A stretch of 64,000 nt of DNA from Trochalopteron elliotii (taxonomy: Eukaryota > Chordata > Aves > Passeriformes > Leiothrichidae). The stretch covers positions 340,691 to 404,690 of the forward strand of contig JANPWX010000619.1 of the NCBI GenBank assembly GCA_024734555.1. The letters run 5' to 3'. Both the position numbers and the translations under genes were made by a program. The notes below the pieces were generated by a model. It was not told the DNA's origin. It worked only from the letters and a program-made list of their open reading frames with translations, and did no database searches. This document shows, one piece after another, positions 53,001-64,000 of this stretch (position 1 is the stretch's first letter; each line of letters starts with the position of its first letter).

Positions 53001-56000
53001 ACCCAGAAGACAAATCTTATAGTTCACTTCAATTTCAGTGACAGCTAGTTCTAGTCCCTGTGGAGACAAGGCCCCTGCAGCAGTCATGATTTTCAGATTG
53101 ACCTGTAGCGTAATTTTATGAAGCAATGTTGGCAGTTTACCTCATTTCTTTTTAAACATACAAATATCTTCGTGATTAAGGAATCTGCTCAGAAGCTGTG
53201 AAATTAGCATATTTAGTCTCCACTGAAAACATTAACATGCAAATTGATGAATATCAAATGAGAAGAATAATGGAGTTCACCTTTGTATAATCAAACATTC
53301 TGGGAAAGACATCCTTTTTCTCCTCAAAAATGGGGAAAAAAAAAGGAAAAGCAAAATAGGAAAAAGGCTACCATCAGTCTTCCAATAAAAGTACAAACTG
53401 TAAATCAAATAAATTTACTACTGATCACCTTTAGCTGTATGTCAAATGACTGTATCATCTATGTACAAGATTTAAGTTCAGTAAGATAATTGTAATGGTA
53501 AAATCTGAGAAAGCAGTTCAGATTTTGAATACCAGATTTAAAATCCAGTATAGTTACAAAGCAAGCCATTAGTAAACAATATACTCAACTGCTCCTAATC
53601 CAAACCTAGAAGGACAAGCAATGATAGCTCCTATTCAGAAATTCACAAATTGTTCCTTCTAGAAAACCAGGAAAAATAAGACAAGGTAGTCAGAACACAC
53701 TACCACATAAAAACCCAGCAAAACAAAAGCAGGTAAGTCCAAACAGTGGGGGGAAATCTCAGACATTCTTTTCACTATGCAAGTAAAATTATACTGAAAA
53801 ATAAAGTTATCGCCCAGAATATAAAAATGAAATTGAAAAAATATATTTGAATATATCCCCTTCCCGAGTTTTGCCTTTAGTAATAGCTCAGGCAAGAAAA
53901 CGTGCCCTTCCATTTTTTCTCAATTCTGTTGAGTATGATTTATTTTTCAATTCAGTTGACTATTGAGGTTCCCCTCCTCAATTCTCTCCCCAGAATCTAA
54001 TTTGCTGTATAGGAATGTAAAATGTCATACACTATAAACTCTAGTTATAGGAAATCCTGTCTCTCTCTTTATAAATATACACACTCACACACACATTTGT
54101 ATCATGTTCTACCATTTACACTTCAGGAGTCTAGACAGTGAAATAAAATGTCTTCAGCAATATGGAAAAGAGACACTCACATCTATAATTTACCCATACA
54201 TTGTACAGATACAATATAACATGTGTACATGAGAACAACAGTATTCCAAAACTATTTTCCTCAGTGAATATGGCTGAGGAGGTCCTCATAAAAATATCCT
54301 AATGAGTCATTCCTCACAGAAGAAAAAAAAGGTGATTGCAAGGAAAATAAATTGCTGGGAATGCGATCAATATTTAAGTAGTGAAGCTGAAGAGGCTCCA
54401 ACATCCAAAATTCTCACTATCTACTGCATCTTTCATTTTTCACAGACTATGAACTAAAACTAATGTTCTGCCTGACAAGCTAATGCATACCTTTCAAATT
54501 TGTGTCACTATTTAGTGAAGTGGGGGGCTGAAGGGGGACAGGAAAGAGATAAAATGAAAGCAAAGACTGTTGTTTGTACACATGTTGCTTAGCAATACAC
54601 CATGTGAAACAAGCAGCAACGGTGACATTGGCCCCCAGCTGAATTTACATAAACACTAAATGTGCGTCACTGAAAGAGGTGTGAATGCAAAGAGTCAACT
54701 ACATGACCTGCGACAAAAAGAGACAGGGTCTCACAAAGATACATGTTAGCATTCCAAAATCTAAACAGAAATGTCACTTGTTTATAGTAAAGGCTAAAGC
54801 ATCAGTCTGTCCCTTTTATGATTTCAGAACTGATATGAACTAAAATTCAAAGACTTTTTCCCCGATATGCATCATAACAAATTAATTGCATTCCTATATA
54901 AATGATTAAATATACATCTTTAAAATACCCATTTTCCACATATAACCTTTGCCCTCATTGCACTGGTTGTTTCTACACACTTTATTAATCACCTATTCTT
55001 ATTCTGAATAGAAATAATTCTTTTTAATAGCTAGTTACTAGTACTATTACCAGTAATGTTCCTGTAAGCTTTGCCCATTGATCTCAAAGTACACAACGGA
55101 AGAAAGACCGAAATATAATTGTCCTTTCCAAACATGAATAAATGTGAGGCACAGAGTGATGTAATGACTCCATCACTTACATGAAAGTGTCAAAGATTAA
55201 ACTTTTCACAGAGACAAAATATTGGAAATAATAGTAACTTAAGGTCAGCACTTTCACGCCACATTTGCCATCACAGTCCATATATAAGGTCAATTCTATC
55301 TACAGCAGTATGTCAAAACAGAGAGATCCAAGACTCAGAGAAGAAAGGTTTATGTTTTAAAATTTTCAGACACACAAAAGGTTTTAGAAACACTTTGAAA
55401 CACATTAGCTAGACACATATAAAACAAATGTATGTACATTCCCTTCTTCATTTAAGTGCCATCTTTAGAGGACAGTTAAGGAAATTTCCTAAGGAGTTTT
55501 GCAAAACACTGTATGTGAAATAATAATTTTTACCAAAGGAGAGAAGAGAAAAAAAAATTGGAAACCAAAATATTTTTAGAGATTCAACATAAAATAGTAT
55601 GTGTTTTGATTCCAGTAATGTGCAATGGCCAAAAAAAAAAAAACAACCAAAACAAAACAAGGAGAAAAACCAAAAAAAAAACCCCAGTTATTTCATATTG
55701 AAATGCCTTGTTGCTACATAGCCAAACTTCTCAGGAACAATTATTTTTCAAGCAAGTAGTGATTCAAAAGCTGAAAGGTCATCATATGACACTAATTCCA
55801 CATTAAATATACACAGAAAGAATGTAATCTACACCATGAAAAAACAAATACCACTCCAACAGTAGGTAAAATCATTAATTTTTTTGTTTTTTCTAAAAAA
55901 CAGTGTTTGAGTAGGGGCTTTTATTTCAGGATAATGAAAATTCATATGTTCTATTTCCGCTTACTATTTTTAAATACATAGCAAGTAGTCAAACAGCTGA

Positions 56001-56502
56001 AAACCAGAACAACCTGCCAGATTGTCTTTTTCAGCTGTGGAACCATAGCTGTACAGCACACGTCACATAGTCAGTCTGATGTCTCATCTGATGTACAAAT
56101 TAATTGGTGGCCTTTTTTGGGAGATTAGGGGAAAGAAAAACGCATAAAAATCTTGATAGCCTGTCCAGTGCCACTTCAGAGTCTACAGTCATCCTACCAC
56201 CTCGTAAGCAGCATAAATCCTCACTGGCCTTCAGAAGGCAAATCTCTACATTACTGCAGCATAGACATTCCCCTTATTTCCTCATCTGAAAAATCCATAA
56301 TTGTCCAAGTCACTCCTTTTTTGACAGCAGATCAACTGAGTTGCAAAAATAATGCAAACTTGAAACAGTCAGGATACAAAAAATGCTGCAGATTATTATT
56401 CTATCCAGTAACTTTTCTTCCCGAACAGTTCAGTCTCTATTCTTTACCTACATTAGGAAACATAATTTCAGAGCAAGCATGTTTGCTAGTGTATATGTTC
56501 AG

Positions 56503-56531
56503 TTATATATATATATTTATATATATATTAC
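56503..56531 (+). repeat. (AT)n microsatellite
   Basis: TATATATATATATTTATATATATATTA: alternating AT with one interruption. Confidence 0.85.
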
Positions 56532-59500
56532 ATCTTTTTCTGAATTAGGATGCCTTAGAGAAACCCCAAAATTTAAAGAGACATTTAATTTACAGCCAAG
56601 AGAAATACAAAAGAAAAGGAAGAACAAATCTCAGAAAAAAGGTATGACAATTATCAAATTGAAAACTGTTGTTTTCCTGTATGACACCTCCACCTAGCCA
56701 AAACTGTAAGGAGATTTTTCATAATCTGTTCAGAAGCAACGATTTTGGTGAATTTTGGAGGCTTCTGATTCTGATATACCTTATCACAGTGAGGCATCAC
56801 ATGCATTGAGTTCTTCAGGCTTCCTGGGAAAAAAAAAAACACTGAAAAATCTAGTATTTTTGCAATATTCAATTCAGCACCAAAGAAGCACCAAGCCATG
56901 ATCAATTTTGATTGATGGATAAACAAATGATTGGTGCTCACATTATGGCTCAAACAATATGTTTTACTTTGCAGTAAGTTGAGATGAGCTAAAAAGACAC
57001 AGTTACAGCATCAAATGTGGCTAAGATAATTTAACGATGCTTCATTAACTGTCCAGCTAGCTCATACTAAATCAACATAAGCAGACTTATCTACTCCTCA
57101 GACACATATGACTATCCTCATACCCTACCAGTAATGTCTATCACAAGGCAGAGGATGACTGCACTTTTCCACACATTAAAACTGTACTCACAACTCTTGA
57201 ATACCTGCAAGGAACTCATGAAACAGGGTGCAAGGCATAGTTGTGACATACCAGATCAACTGATTTGGCTGCATTGATCATTCACTTTATTCAGGCTCAT
57301 AGTTCCAAAACCTTCTGGTGTATTTCCAGAATACAGTGTAAAATACTTAAGAGGACTATGAGATCTGAGAAAATGGGAGAAAAAGGGCACACAGCTCTCA
57401 GAATGGTCCATCTGACAAGTAGTGACAACCTTTTCCCTCTAACTGAAAATACCACTCTAGCAAGTGGTATACCCTCTAGCAAGGCCTCATGTTCCTCACC
57501 CAGAGAGCACACAAGACTTACAAAAAACTTCTACACTCTTTTTTCACAGATCATACAGGGATCTTCTGGAATGTATATGAAAAAAGTGTGGAAGCAGAAG
57601 TATCAACAGAATCAAAAACACATTACACAAGTAAATGGATCACAGGTCCAAAGCTGATCCTGGAATAAGCATGGATGTGCTCTCTAAAATCACTAATAAA
57701 TTATAGGGACTTGGGGGGCAGCATGAGAAATGAGCTCATAAGAGGGGGCCAGGCATGAGATGCCTCCTTAATGAGCTTCTCCTAACTATTACTGCTGGAG
57801 ACCAGCGTACTGAGGTAGATAAACAGCTAGTCTGGCTCATGAGATTTTTGATGAAAAACTTATGTCCAAAAGACAAACTGGTGCAGTGTGGAGACCAGAA
57901 GAAAAACCAAGTATCATTTTATAAAATTTCAAAACTAACATTTTAATTGTTCATCACCAAAGCTACAAATGCAATGGCCATTTCAATCCATTTCCTATGT
58001 TCCTCCCTTAAGCAAAAATAATTGAAGGCAAGTGAGGAAAAAGGAAACAGAATTCCTACTGCAGATGTTCTAAGTAGAAGAATGTGAGTAATAGCATCCA
58101 CATGTAACATCCTTCATGAGGCAGGCAATTTTTTAAACTTTATTCCTAGTACAGAAAGTACTTGCTTCAGGGGATCCATATTAAAGAAACTTCCAAGGCC
58201 TGTACAGATTTGCAGAAGGGACAGCCAACACATCCAGTTGCGTAGGAAGAAGTTAATTGCACTATGAAGTTCCAAGTCACTGGAATAAGTGATGGATGGA
58301 CTTGACCTAAGATTATGAGGCTGGATTCAATTTACTATGCTGCTCATTAGCATTAGATACCATATACTGGGAGAAAATTTTATATAAAATACATTCATTT
58401 AAGATACTAGTGCTCTTAAACCAAATGCATGCAATACATTTTTTAATTACAGAACCTAAGCACAGAATAGAACTGTTTCTGAGTATGAATCTGACTAATG
58501 TACAAATACTATAATTTACAAGGACCATATGACTTGATCAGAAAGTTTTTTTTCTGGCACTGATTTTCTTCTGCTATACTGTTCAACAAATGACCCAGTA
58601 AAAAAGAAACAAAGTTTGATCACCTGAATTACTCACCCAGAACCAGTTTCACAAAAATATTAACTACAACACTATATCAGAATTTCTTTAAATGTGAAAC
58701 ATTTACAGATATTTTCTAAACATATAATATTTCATCACTGAATGTGATGGTATGACCAGCTGCAGGATGAAAACAGAAACACTACACATATTTCTCTGGA
58801 TTATTAGGTCAATTGGCAAACTGTAAGAGGCATTTCAGTTTTGCAAGTCTAGTGATAAAGCACAGGGACATTGATACTAACAACTTCCATACCCTTTTTA
58901 TGGTACTGAATCAGTATAACAGTATATACAGCTGCATATTTACAAAAAGATGTTTAAGTTTGCAAAGCCAGACATTCTAAAATTCAAAGTGCCAAAATTA
59001 AGGCTGTCTATGAAAACTCCACCAGCTCTGCAGGACCATACTACTGAGTCTACACTTACAATATTACTTGTGATGCTTCCATCAATCTGTACCTGGGATT
59101 AATTGGTTTGTTTTCCCGTTACTGTTTGGATACAGTCTGGAGCAACTTATTTGAAGATGCTGATCATTTTTTAAAATAATAATGGCTTAATTCTCAAATA
59201 AATTGAAAAATTTCTCAATTACTTTTGTATGATACTGTTAGATAGAGTATATTAATATATAAAAAATATTGTTATGATAACAGGCATATGAAATTAGAAA
59301 CATGATTAGGTCTGTGAATTGTCAGGAACTTAGTTCAAGGAAGAGTAAGCCGAAAGTAGCTGCCTGTGCCCAGTTCAATCTTTCACGTTTGTCTGCCTTC
59401 CAAAGAACTTCCCATTATATGTAGCAAATGCAAACAGAGAAATGAAGGTGGCACACCCTCTGTGTCACAAAACATAAGGAAGGGATGTGGTTAGAGCCAC

Positions 59501-59939
59501 AGCGTGAACATTAAGGGAAAACACATTTCCATATAGTTATATAAATATATACATGGTTATAGAGATGAAGGATGATGGAGGGTAATTGAGAAGATAAAGC
59601 CACAACACTTTCCTCCCTTTCGCTCCTTCCCTACACCCAAAATAAGTCTGTATTTGTTACATCATGTTTAGTTCATTCAAAATTAAGCACTTCTTAAAGT
59701 AGCAGTGGCAGGATCTGACACTAACAAGCCAGATCTCATGGATTGAGCAGACAGAAAGGAACAGGGCAGTATTATTTAAGTTACTTGACCTGCTCCACAA
59801 AGCAATCTAGCAGCAGGTGTGGGGATAAACACAAACACAAAAAATGGCACTCAACTTTATAAACTATGCCATTATCTCTTCTCTTTTTCCAGTTTTTTTT
59901 CCCCCTGCCTTATTCACCAGATATAATTCAAAATTTGCA

Positions 59940-60336
59940 ACAAATCAGACTGGAAAAGAGAAGGTTGCATGGAGACCTCACAGCAACCTTCCAGTATCTC
60001 AAAGGGACCTACAGGAAAGCTGGAGAGGGACTCTTTATCAGGAACTGTACTGACAGGACAAGGAGCAATGGGTACACACTGAAAGAGCAGAAACTTAGGT
60101 GTGATATTAGAAAAACATTTTTCACTGTGAAGGTGGTTAGACAACCCACAGGCTGCCCACAGAGGCTATGGATGCCCCAGTCCTGAAAGTGTTCAAGGCC
60201 AGAATGGATCAGGCCTTGAACAACTTGATCTAGTGGGAGGTGCCCCCTGCCCACGGCAGCAGATGATCTTTCATCTAGCAGACTAGATGATCTTTAAGGT
60301 CCCTTCTAACCTCTTAATATTCTATGATTCTATGTT
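59940..60336 (+). mobile_element. CR1 LINE, 5'-truncated, with intact 3' end
   Basis: About 400 bases match the CR1 3' region in order: CTGGAAAAGAGAAGGTTGCA, GCAACCTTCCAGTATCTCAA, AGGGACCTACAGGAAAGCTG, GAGAGGGACTCTTTATCAGG, TACTGACAGGACAAGGAGCA, TTCACTGTGAAGGTGGTTAG, GTGTTCAAGGCCAGAATGG, GATGATCTTTAAGGTCCCTT and terminal ATTCTATGATTCTATG. It is the best-preserved CR1 in the window, with the classic two-copy octamer end. A duplicated GATGATCTTT stretch (60263-60295) is a small local change. It is antisense to PRKD1, and the 106-aa and smaller open frames over it are by-products. Confidence 0.93.
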
Positions 60337-60392
60337 TTCATGTTGGCCTCCTTCATTATTCAGTCCCAGTTCAACCCCAGAGCCATAGCCCT

Positions 60393-60427
60393 AAAATAAA
60401 ATAAAATAAAAATAAATAAATAAATAG
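60393..60427 (+). repeat. (AAAAT)n/(AAAT)n microsatellite
   Basis: Four AAAAT-type units followed by AAAT units, about 55 bases after the CR1 end. Confidence 0.88.
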
Positions 60428-60726
60428 GAATTGCACTCTTTACCAGTGAAACATCTAGCATGGACTTATCACTTTAAACCTACTAGATATTCACTACTTC
60501 AATGTATTTGTGCAGTGAGCTGTACAAACACGATTTCCTGCTCTACTATTGCAAGTAAATTAGAACATAGCATGTAAGTGGTTCCAGATACAGATGTTGC
60601 ATAAAGAACCAGATGTCAACAGTTTTACAGCTCTGCCTTAATTGTCTTCTACTTTTTAAAAGGTCAGTCTCAGTTTGTACATTTTATAGAGTGTCTTATT
60701 CTCAGATTTAAAAAAAAGCATTATTA

Positions 60727-60760
60727 AAATTTGATATTATTTTAAAATAATATCAAATTT
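60727..60760. repeat. Perfect 34-bp palindrome without spacer
   Basis: The left arm AAATTTGATATTATTTT is followed directly by its exact reverse complement AAAATAATATCAAATTT; the centre lies between 60743 and 60744. All 17 positions pair and the next outer pair does not. Confidence 0.95.
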
Positions 60761-63700
60761 CACACATTATTTTGGTCTGCAAATTCCACAATGTTTTTGT
60801 TCCCTAGTTTTCATTCCAAAAATCATATTCACTCATCTGATGCTGAGGAGAGGCTCTGAAAAACAACGCTCCAAGGGTTGTTTCTTGCAGCTACAGTAGC
60901 ACATGCACTGATTAGTGAGAATGAACTCACATATTACTTCTGTCTCCTAAAACCAGTATCTAAGTATTTCTACAGCTCTGAAAGAATTGTTGGGCATGCA
61001 CAAAAAGAATTCTAAAAGTAAAAGAAGAAAAAATTTCAGGTTCCCCAGGAAACAGATTCCTTTTGCAGATACACAATCTCAAGTGCCCTCAAGTGCTGGC
61101 TGACATTCAGGGAGCTATGCAAGAAGCATGCATGTGCAAACAGCTGACAGAAAAACAAACAAAACAACCTAGCACTGGAAGTGTATGGGAAATTAAAAAG
61201 TTCACAGGCAACTATTTCTCAAGGCTTTGAGATCAGATCTAGATGACCACTTCCATCCAAGCTCAAGTATTTATTTTATTGTTGCTTAATTTACTTAAAG
61301 GAATGCAGGTGACTATCCTCATCCTGACAGAAAGAGAAAATCTGTGGCAACTACAGAGAGCATTAAGGACATTACTATGTTCATATTCAGTAAAAGTCTT
61401 GCTTTAAATGTAATTGTATTCTTAAGTTGTAAAGTCAAATTACTCTTGACAGTAAAGTTTTACAGCTTCAAACTCTAACCAAGGTAAAAGTGCAACATTT
61501 TCCAACTCTGTTTAAATCAAAATTTTTCCTCTTGGAAAAACAGTCAAGATTAAAAGACACAATTCCTTCTGGACTACAACTGTGCACAACATTTCCTTGT
61601 ATGTTTTTTAGCTATTATACTATTTCTGGCTTTAATTCTACATTGTACATTGCATGAAATGTAATATTTATACTCGTCTATGGGAATAAATTACATCCTC
61701 TTAACAAAAAGCTGGAATAAAACCATAACTGATACTTTTCAGTTATGCTCCTCAGATTGAGCTGTAAAGGTTTTTTGAACTAAACTAATTTGGTAATCCA
61801 AATCTTTAATTTTGTTGCAGAATTCTTCTTCTACAATCCCTTCTCCATAAAACAAACTAAAATGCTCAAAAATGCTACAGATCTAACCTAGACCTGTATT
61901 TTTGTAGTTTCTGTAGTTCAAAAAAAAAATGCCCTTGCTCTCAGCTATAAATATTCCCAAAACATAAACACATTTCCAGCTGTTTTTTCTCAACCTGCAT
62001 GGTATTTTTCAAATTAAGTTACCCATTCTAACTGCATTGGTCATCGCTTACTCAGCTGATTTCTCATGTCATGACAACACAGCTTCTGCTTCACAATTAT
62101 CCCAATCAGGTCACACAAATTGTAACTCCATTTTTGAATTGGAGAGAGAGAAAAAAAACCAGATGCAATTAGAAATTATTAGAACTCTTGTTCAGATTCT
62201 CTCCACATTCCATGGGACAAAGACCAAACAAATTAGGTTTAGTATATGATGGGCAAGAGCACACCCATTCAGCTCATTTTCATAAGCACTCATGCACAGT
62301 AATATCATAAAAACAAAATGTTCCAATTGAAGATATCAGAGTATCCAGTTTTTGTTCAGATTTACGACTATAAGCACAAATAATGTGACCAACAGTTTTA
62401 AATTTATATTCTATTGCTATATCATAAAGTGCCCAAGATATGTGAAACATTAGCCAATTTATCCTATCAAAGCATGGCAATTTTCTGCATGTTTTCAGAC
62501 ATGCTGATCAGTTTACATTAGAAGATTCTGGAAAATCATTCCAGCTTGCTGATTTTAACCAGAGGATTTTCCAACCTTTTAAGAAACAACCTCACAAATA
62601 CAAAAAACTTCAATCAATTTACAACTGCAACATATCTGCACCTGCTACCTTATTGTAAAGTACAATTGATCTTGGAGACATCCTAAATATTTTAGCAAAA
62701 GTCAAGGCTGCACTTTTCTGAATCTTGTCCAATAGAAAAAAGGAGACCACTTAGGATCCTGAGAGACAGATTTGATAGTTTTAGGCTGTAGATGTCAAGC
62801 TGCCTGAATAAGCATTGCTCAACAACCATCCCGTTTACTTAACCGGTCCTACAGAGAATATTACTGATGGATAAGTTGCCACTTAGCCCTCAGGTAGCCC
62901 TCAGTTCCATTAAACTGATTTTCACTTTCCTGATTTTGGGGACCAAGGATCACTTTATAATTTTTATATGTATGGATGGATTTCTGTTGATACATCCTAA
63001 CTACATGAAATCTATTTTAAAAAGGCCTCTAGGAGGATTGCACAAAAATAACATTGAAAAAGCATGCAAAATTAGCACATCTTCACATTTCATCAGTATG
63101 TGAAAAGTTCCGTCAGATTTTACTGAGAAAACTGTAAGGTACAGGCATTCTTCAGGGAAAACACAACTGACTTCCATATAATCCAGACAAGATAATCTAC
63201 TATTTCAGATGATCCATAAATTCACTCAAATCCGTATATAAAACCAAGCAGTGAAAAATATAAAGCAGAAAAAATATAAAATTCATCATCTTTTCTTAAC
63301 TCTTTCAGGCTCTTTTCTTGGTCAGTTACAGTGAAATAGAGACTTTTTTCATTATTATTTTTATTAAGAAAAGGGGTCAGCATAGCCATCATGACACTTG
63401 AAAAAAATTGCAACATATAATCAGTTGAAAAAATAACACAAGACAAACTAGTCATTTATTTCCTACCTCTAGCAAACTGGTACTTACTGGTAAGAAATAA
63501 AAATATATAATTCATTTCCAAATCTTTAAGTAGAACCAAGAAAAGTGGAAAATGAGAAGATTTTGCTTTGAAAACCATGATGCTACACAGCTTTATAAAC
63601 ACTTCAAAATTCAATATTTGAATTTGAAGACATTTTTGAATACCCTAACACAACTACATCCAATATGCCTTCACATTTATGAGTCACATTTGATTCACTT

Positions 63701-64000
63701 GTAGCAATACATTTTTTAAATGGCTTGAAAAATAAAATTGAGGAGCTGTAAGAAGTTTTAAAAAAATACAGCAGTGTACACACTTTAAGTCTTAAGCTTT
63801 TTTATGTACTATTAATTTGTGTGTTTGACTGTTTTTCTTCCCTTTGCATAAAGTGATTACATGCAGATCCCTCTTTCATTCCCCCAGAAACAGTCTGATT
63901 AATTTTAAAGCACCATTAGTTAGGGATTTGGCAGAAGAAAAGACAGCTGAGACACATCAATGTAGTTTCAGAAAGCACAGGGTATAAGATATGAAACTGT

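Larger units (their letters stand above)
16886..64000 (-). other. PRKD1: PRKD1 intron 1, partial (at least 47 kb)
   Basis: Everything above the exon 2 acceptor is inferred to be intron 1, because no exon 1-like sequence (GC-rich, Ala/Pro-coding, start codon, CpG island) occurs up to the window end. PRKD1 is known for a very long first intron in vertebrates. Apart from the LTR, CR1 and simple-repeat features listed separately, the stretches 17960-19530, 19700-23080, 24420-33400, 33500-39780, 40170-48780, 50010-59930 and 60430-64000 hold AT-rich sequence in which I recognise no gene or repeat family. An independent small gene or ncRNA inside the intron cannot be excluded. Confidence 0.75.

Noticed and set aside
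56153..56548. 131-codon plus-strand open frame
   Set aside because: Low-complexity end over the AT microsatellite, with a second long frame overlapping it and no domain.
57265..57657. 130-codon plus-strand open frame
   Set aside because: No recognisable domain and no repeat or splice support; length alone is not enough in 64 kb.
59866..60186. 106-codon frame near 60 kb
   Set aside because: It lies on the CR1 3' region, which is mostly non-coding UTR in the intact element.

Overview
The window looks like a stretch of bird nuclear genome, most likely a songbird. The DNA is AT-rich and intronic. It carries CR1 retroposon fragments with the avian 3' end (ATTCTATG-type repeats) and LTRs resembling those common in passerine genomes. 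There are no bacterial operons, ribosome-binding sites, tRNAs, rRNAs or CRISPR arrays.

The only gene I can support is PRKD1 (protein kinase D1), on the minus strand. Three internal coding exons are visible, all with AG/GT splice sites and matching reading phases. Exon 2 (16747-16885) encodes the segment beginning [15 protein letters not shown]. Exon 3 (1110-1241) encodes the first half of the C1a zinc finger. Exon 4 (242-402) encodes the second half of that finger and the RLSNVSLTG serine-rich linker. Joined, they give 143 continuous codons with no frameshift or stop. This is the N-terminal regulatory region, which binds diacylglycerol at membranes and restrains the kinase domain. Exon numbers assume the usual vertebrate gene structure. 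Exon 1 and exons 5 onward lie outside the window.

Layout: intron 4 (part) 1-241; exon 4; intron 3 403-1109; exon 3; intron 2 1242-16746, with CR1 pieces at about 3.05, 8.13 and 8.89 kb; exon 2; then 16886-64000, which appears to be one very long part of intron 1. That intron holds a CR1 tail (17.23 kb), probable LTRs at 17.56, 19.54, 39.8 and 48.86 kb, a CR1 interrupted by the 48.86-kb LTR, a long CR1 at 59.94 kb, simple repeats, and several striking inverted repeats.

No undescribed gene system is evident. The best unexplained items are a minus-strand, coding-like island with an embedded hairpin near 23.1-23.65 kb, a perfect 34-bp palindrome at 60727-60760, and a perfect 15-bp stem-loop at 27701-27737 that looks like a template-switch product. 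All family assignments come from reading the sequence and recalling family features; no database search was run.
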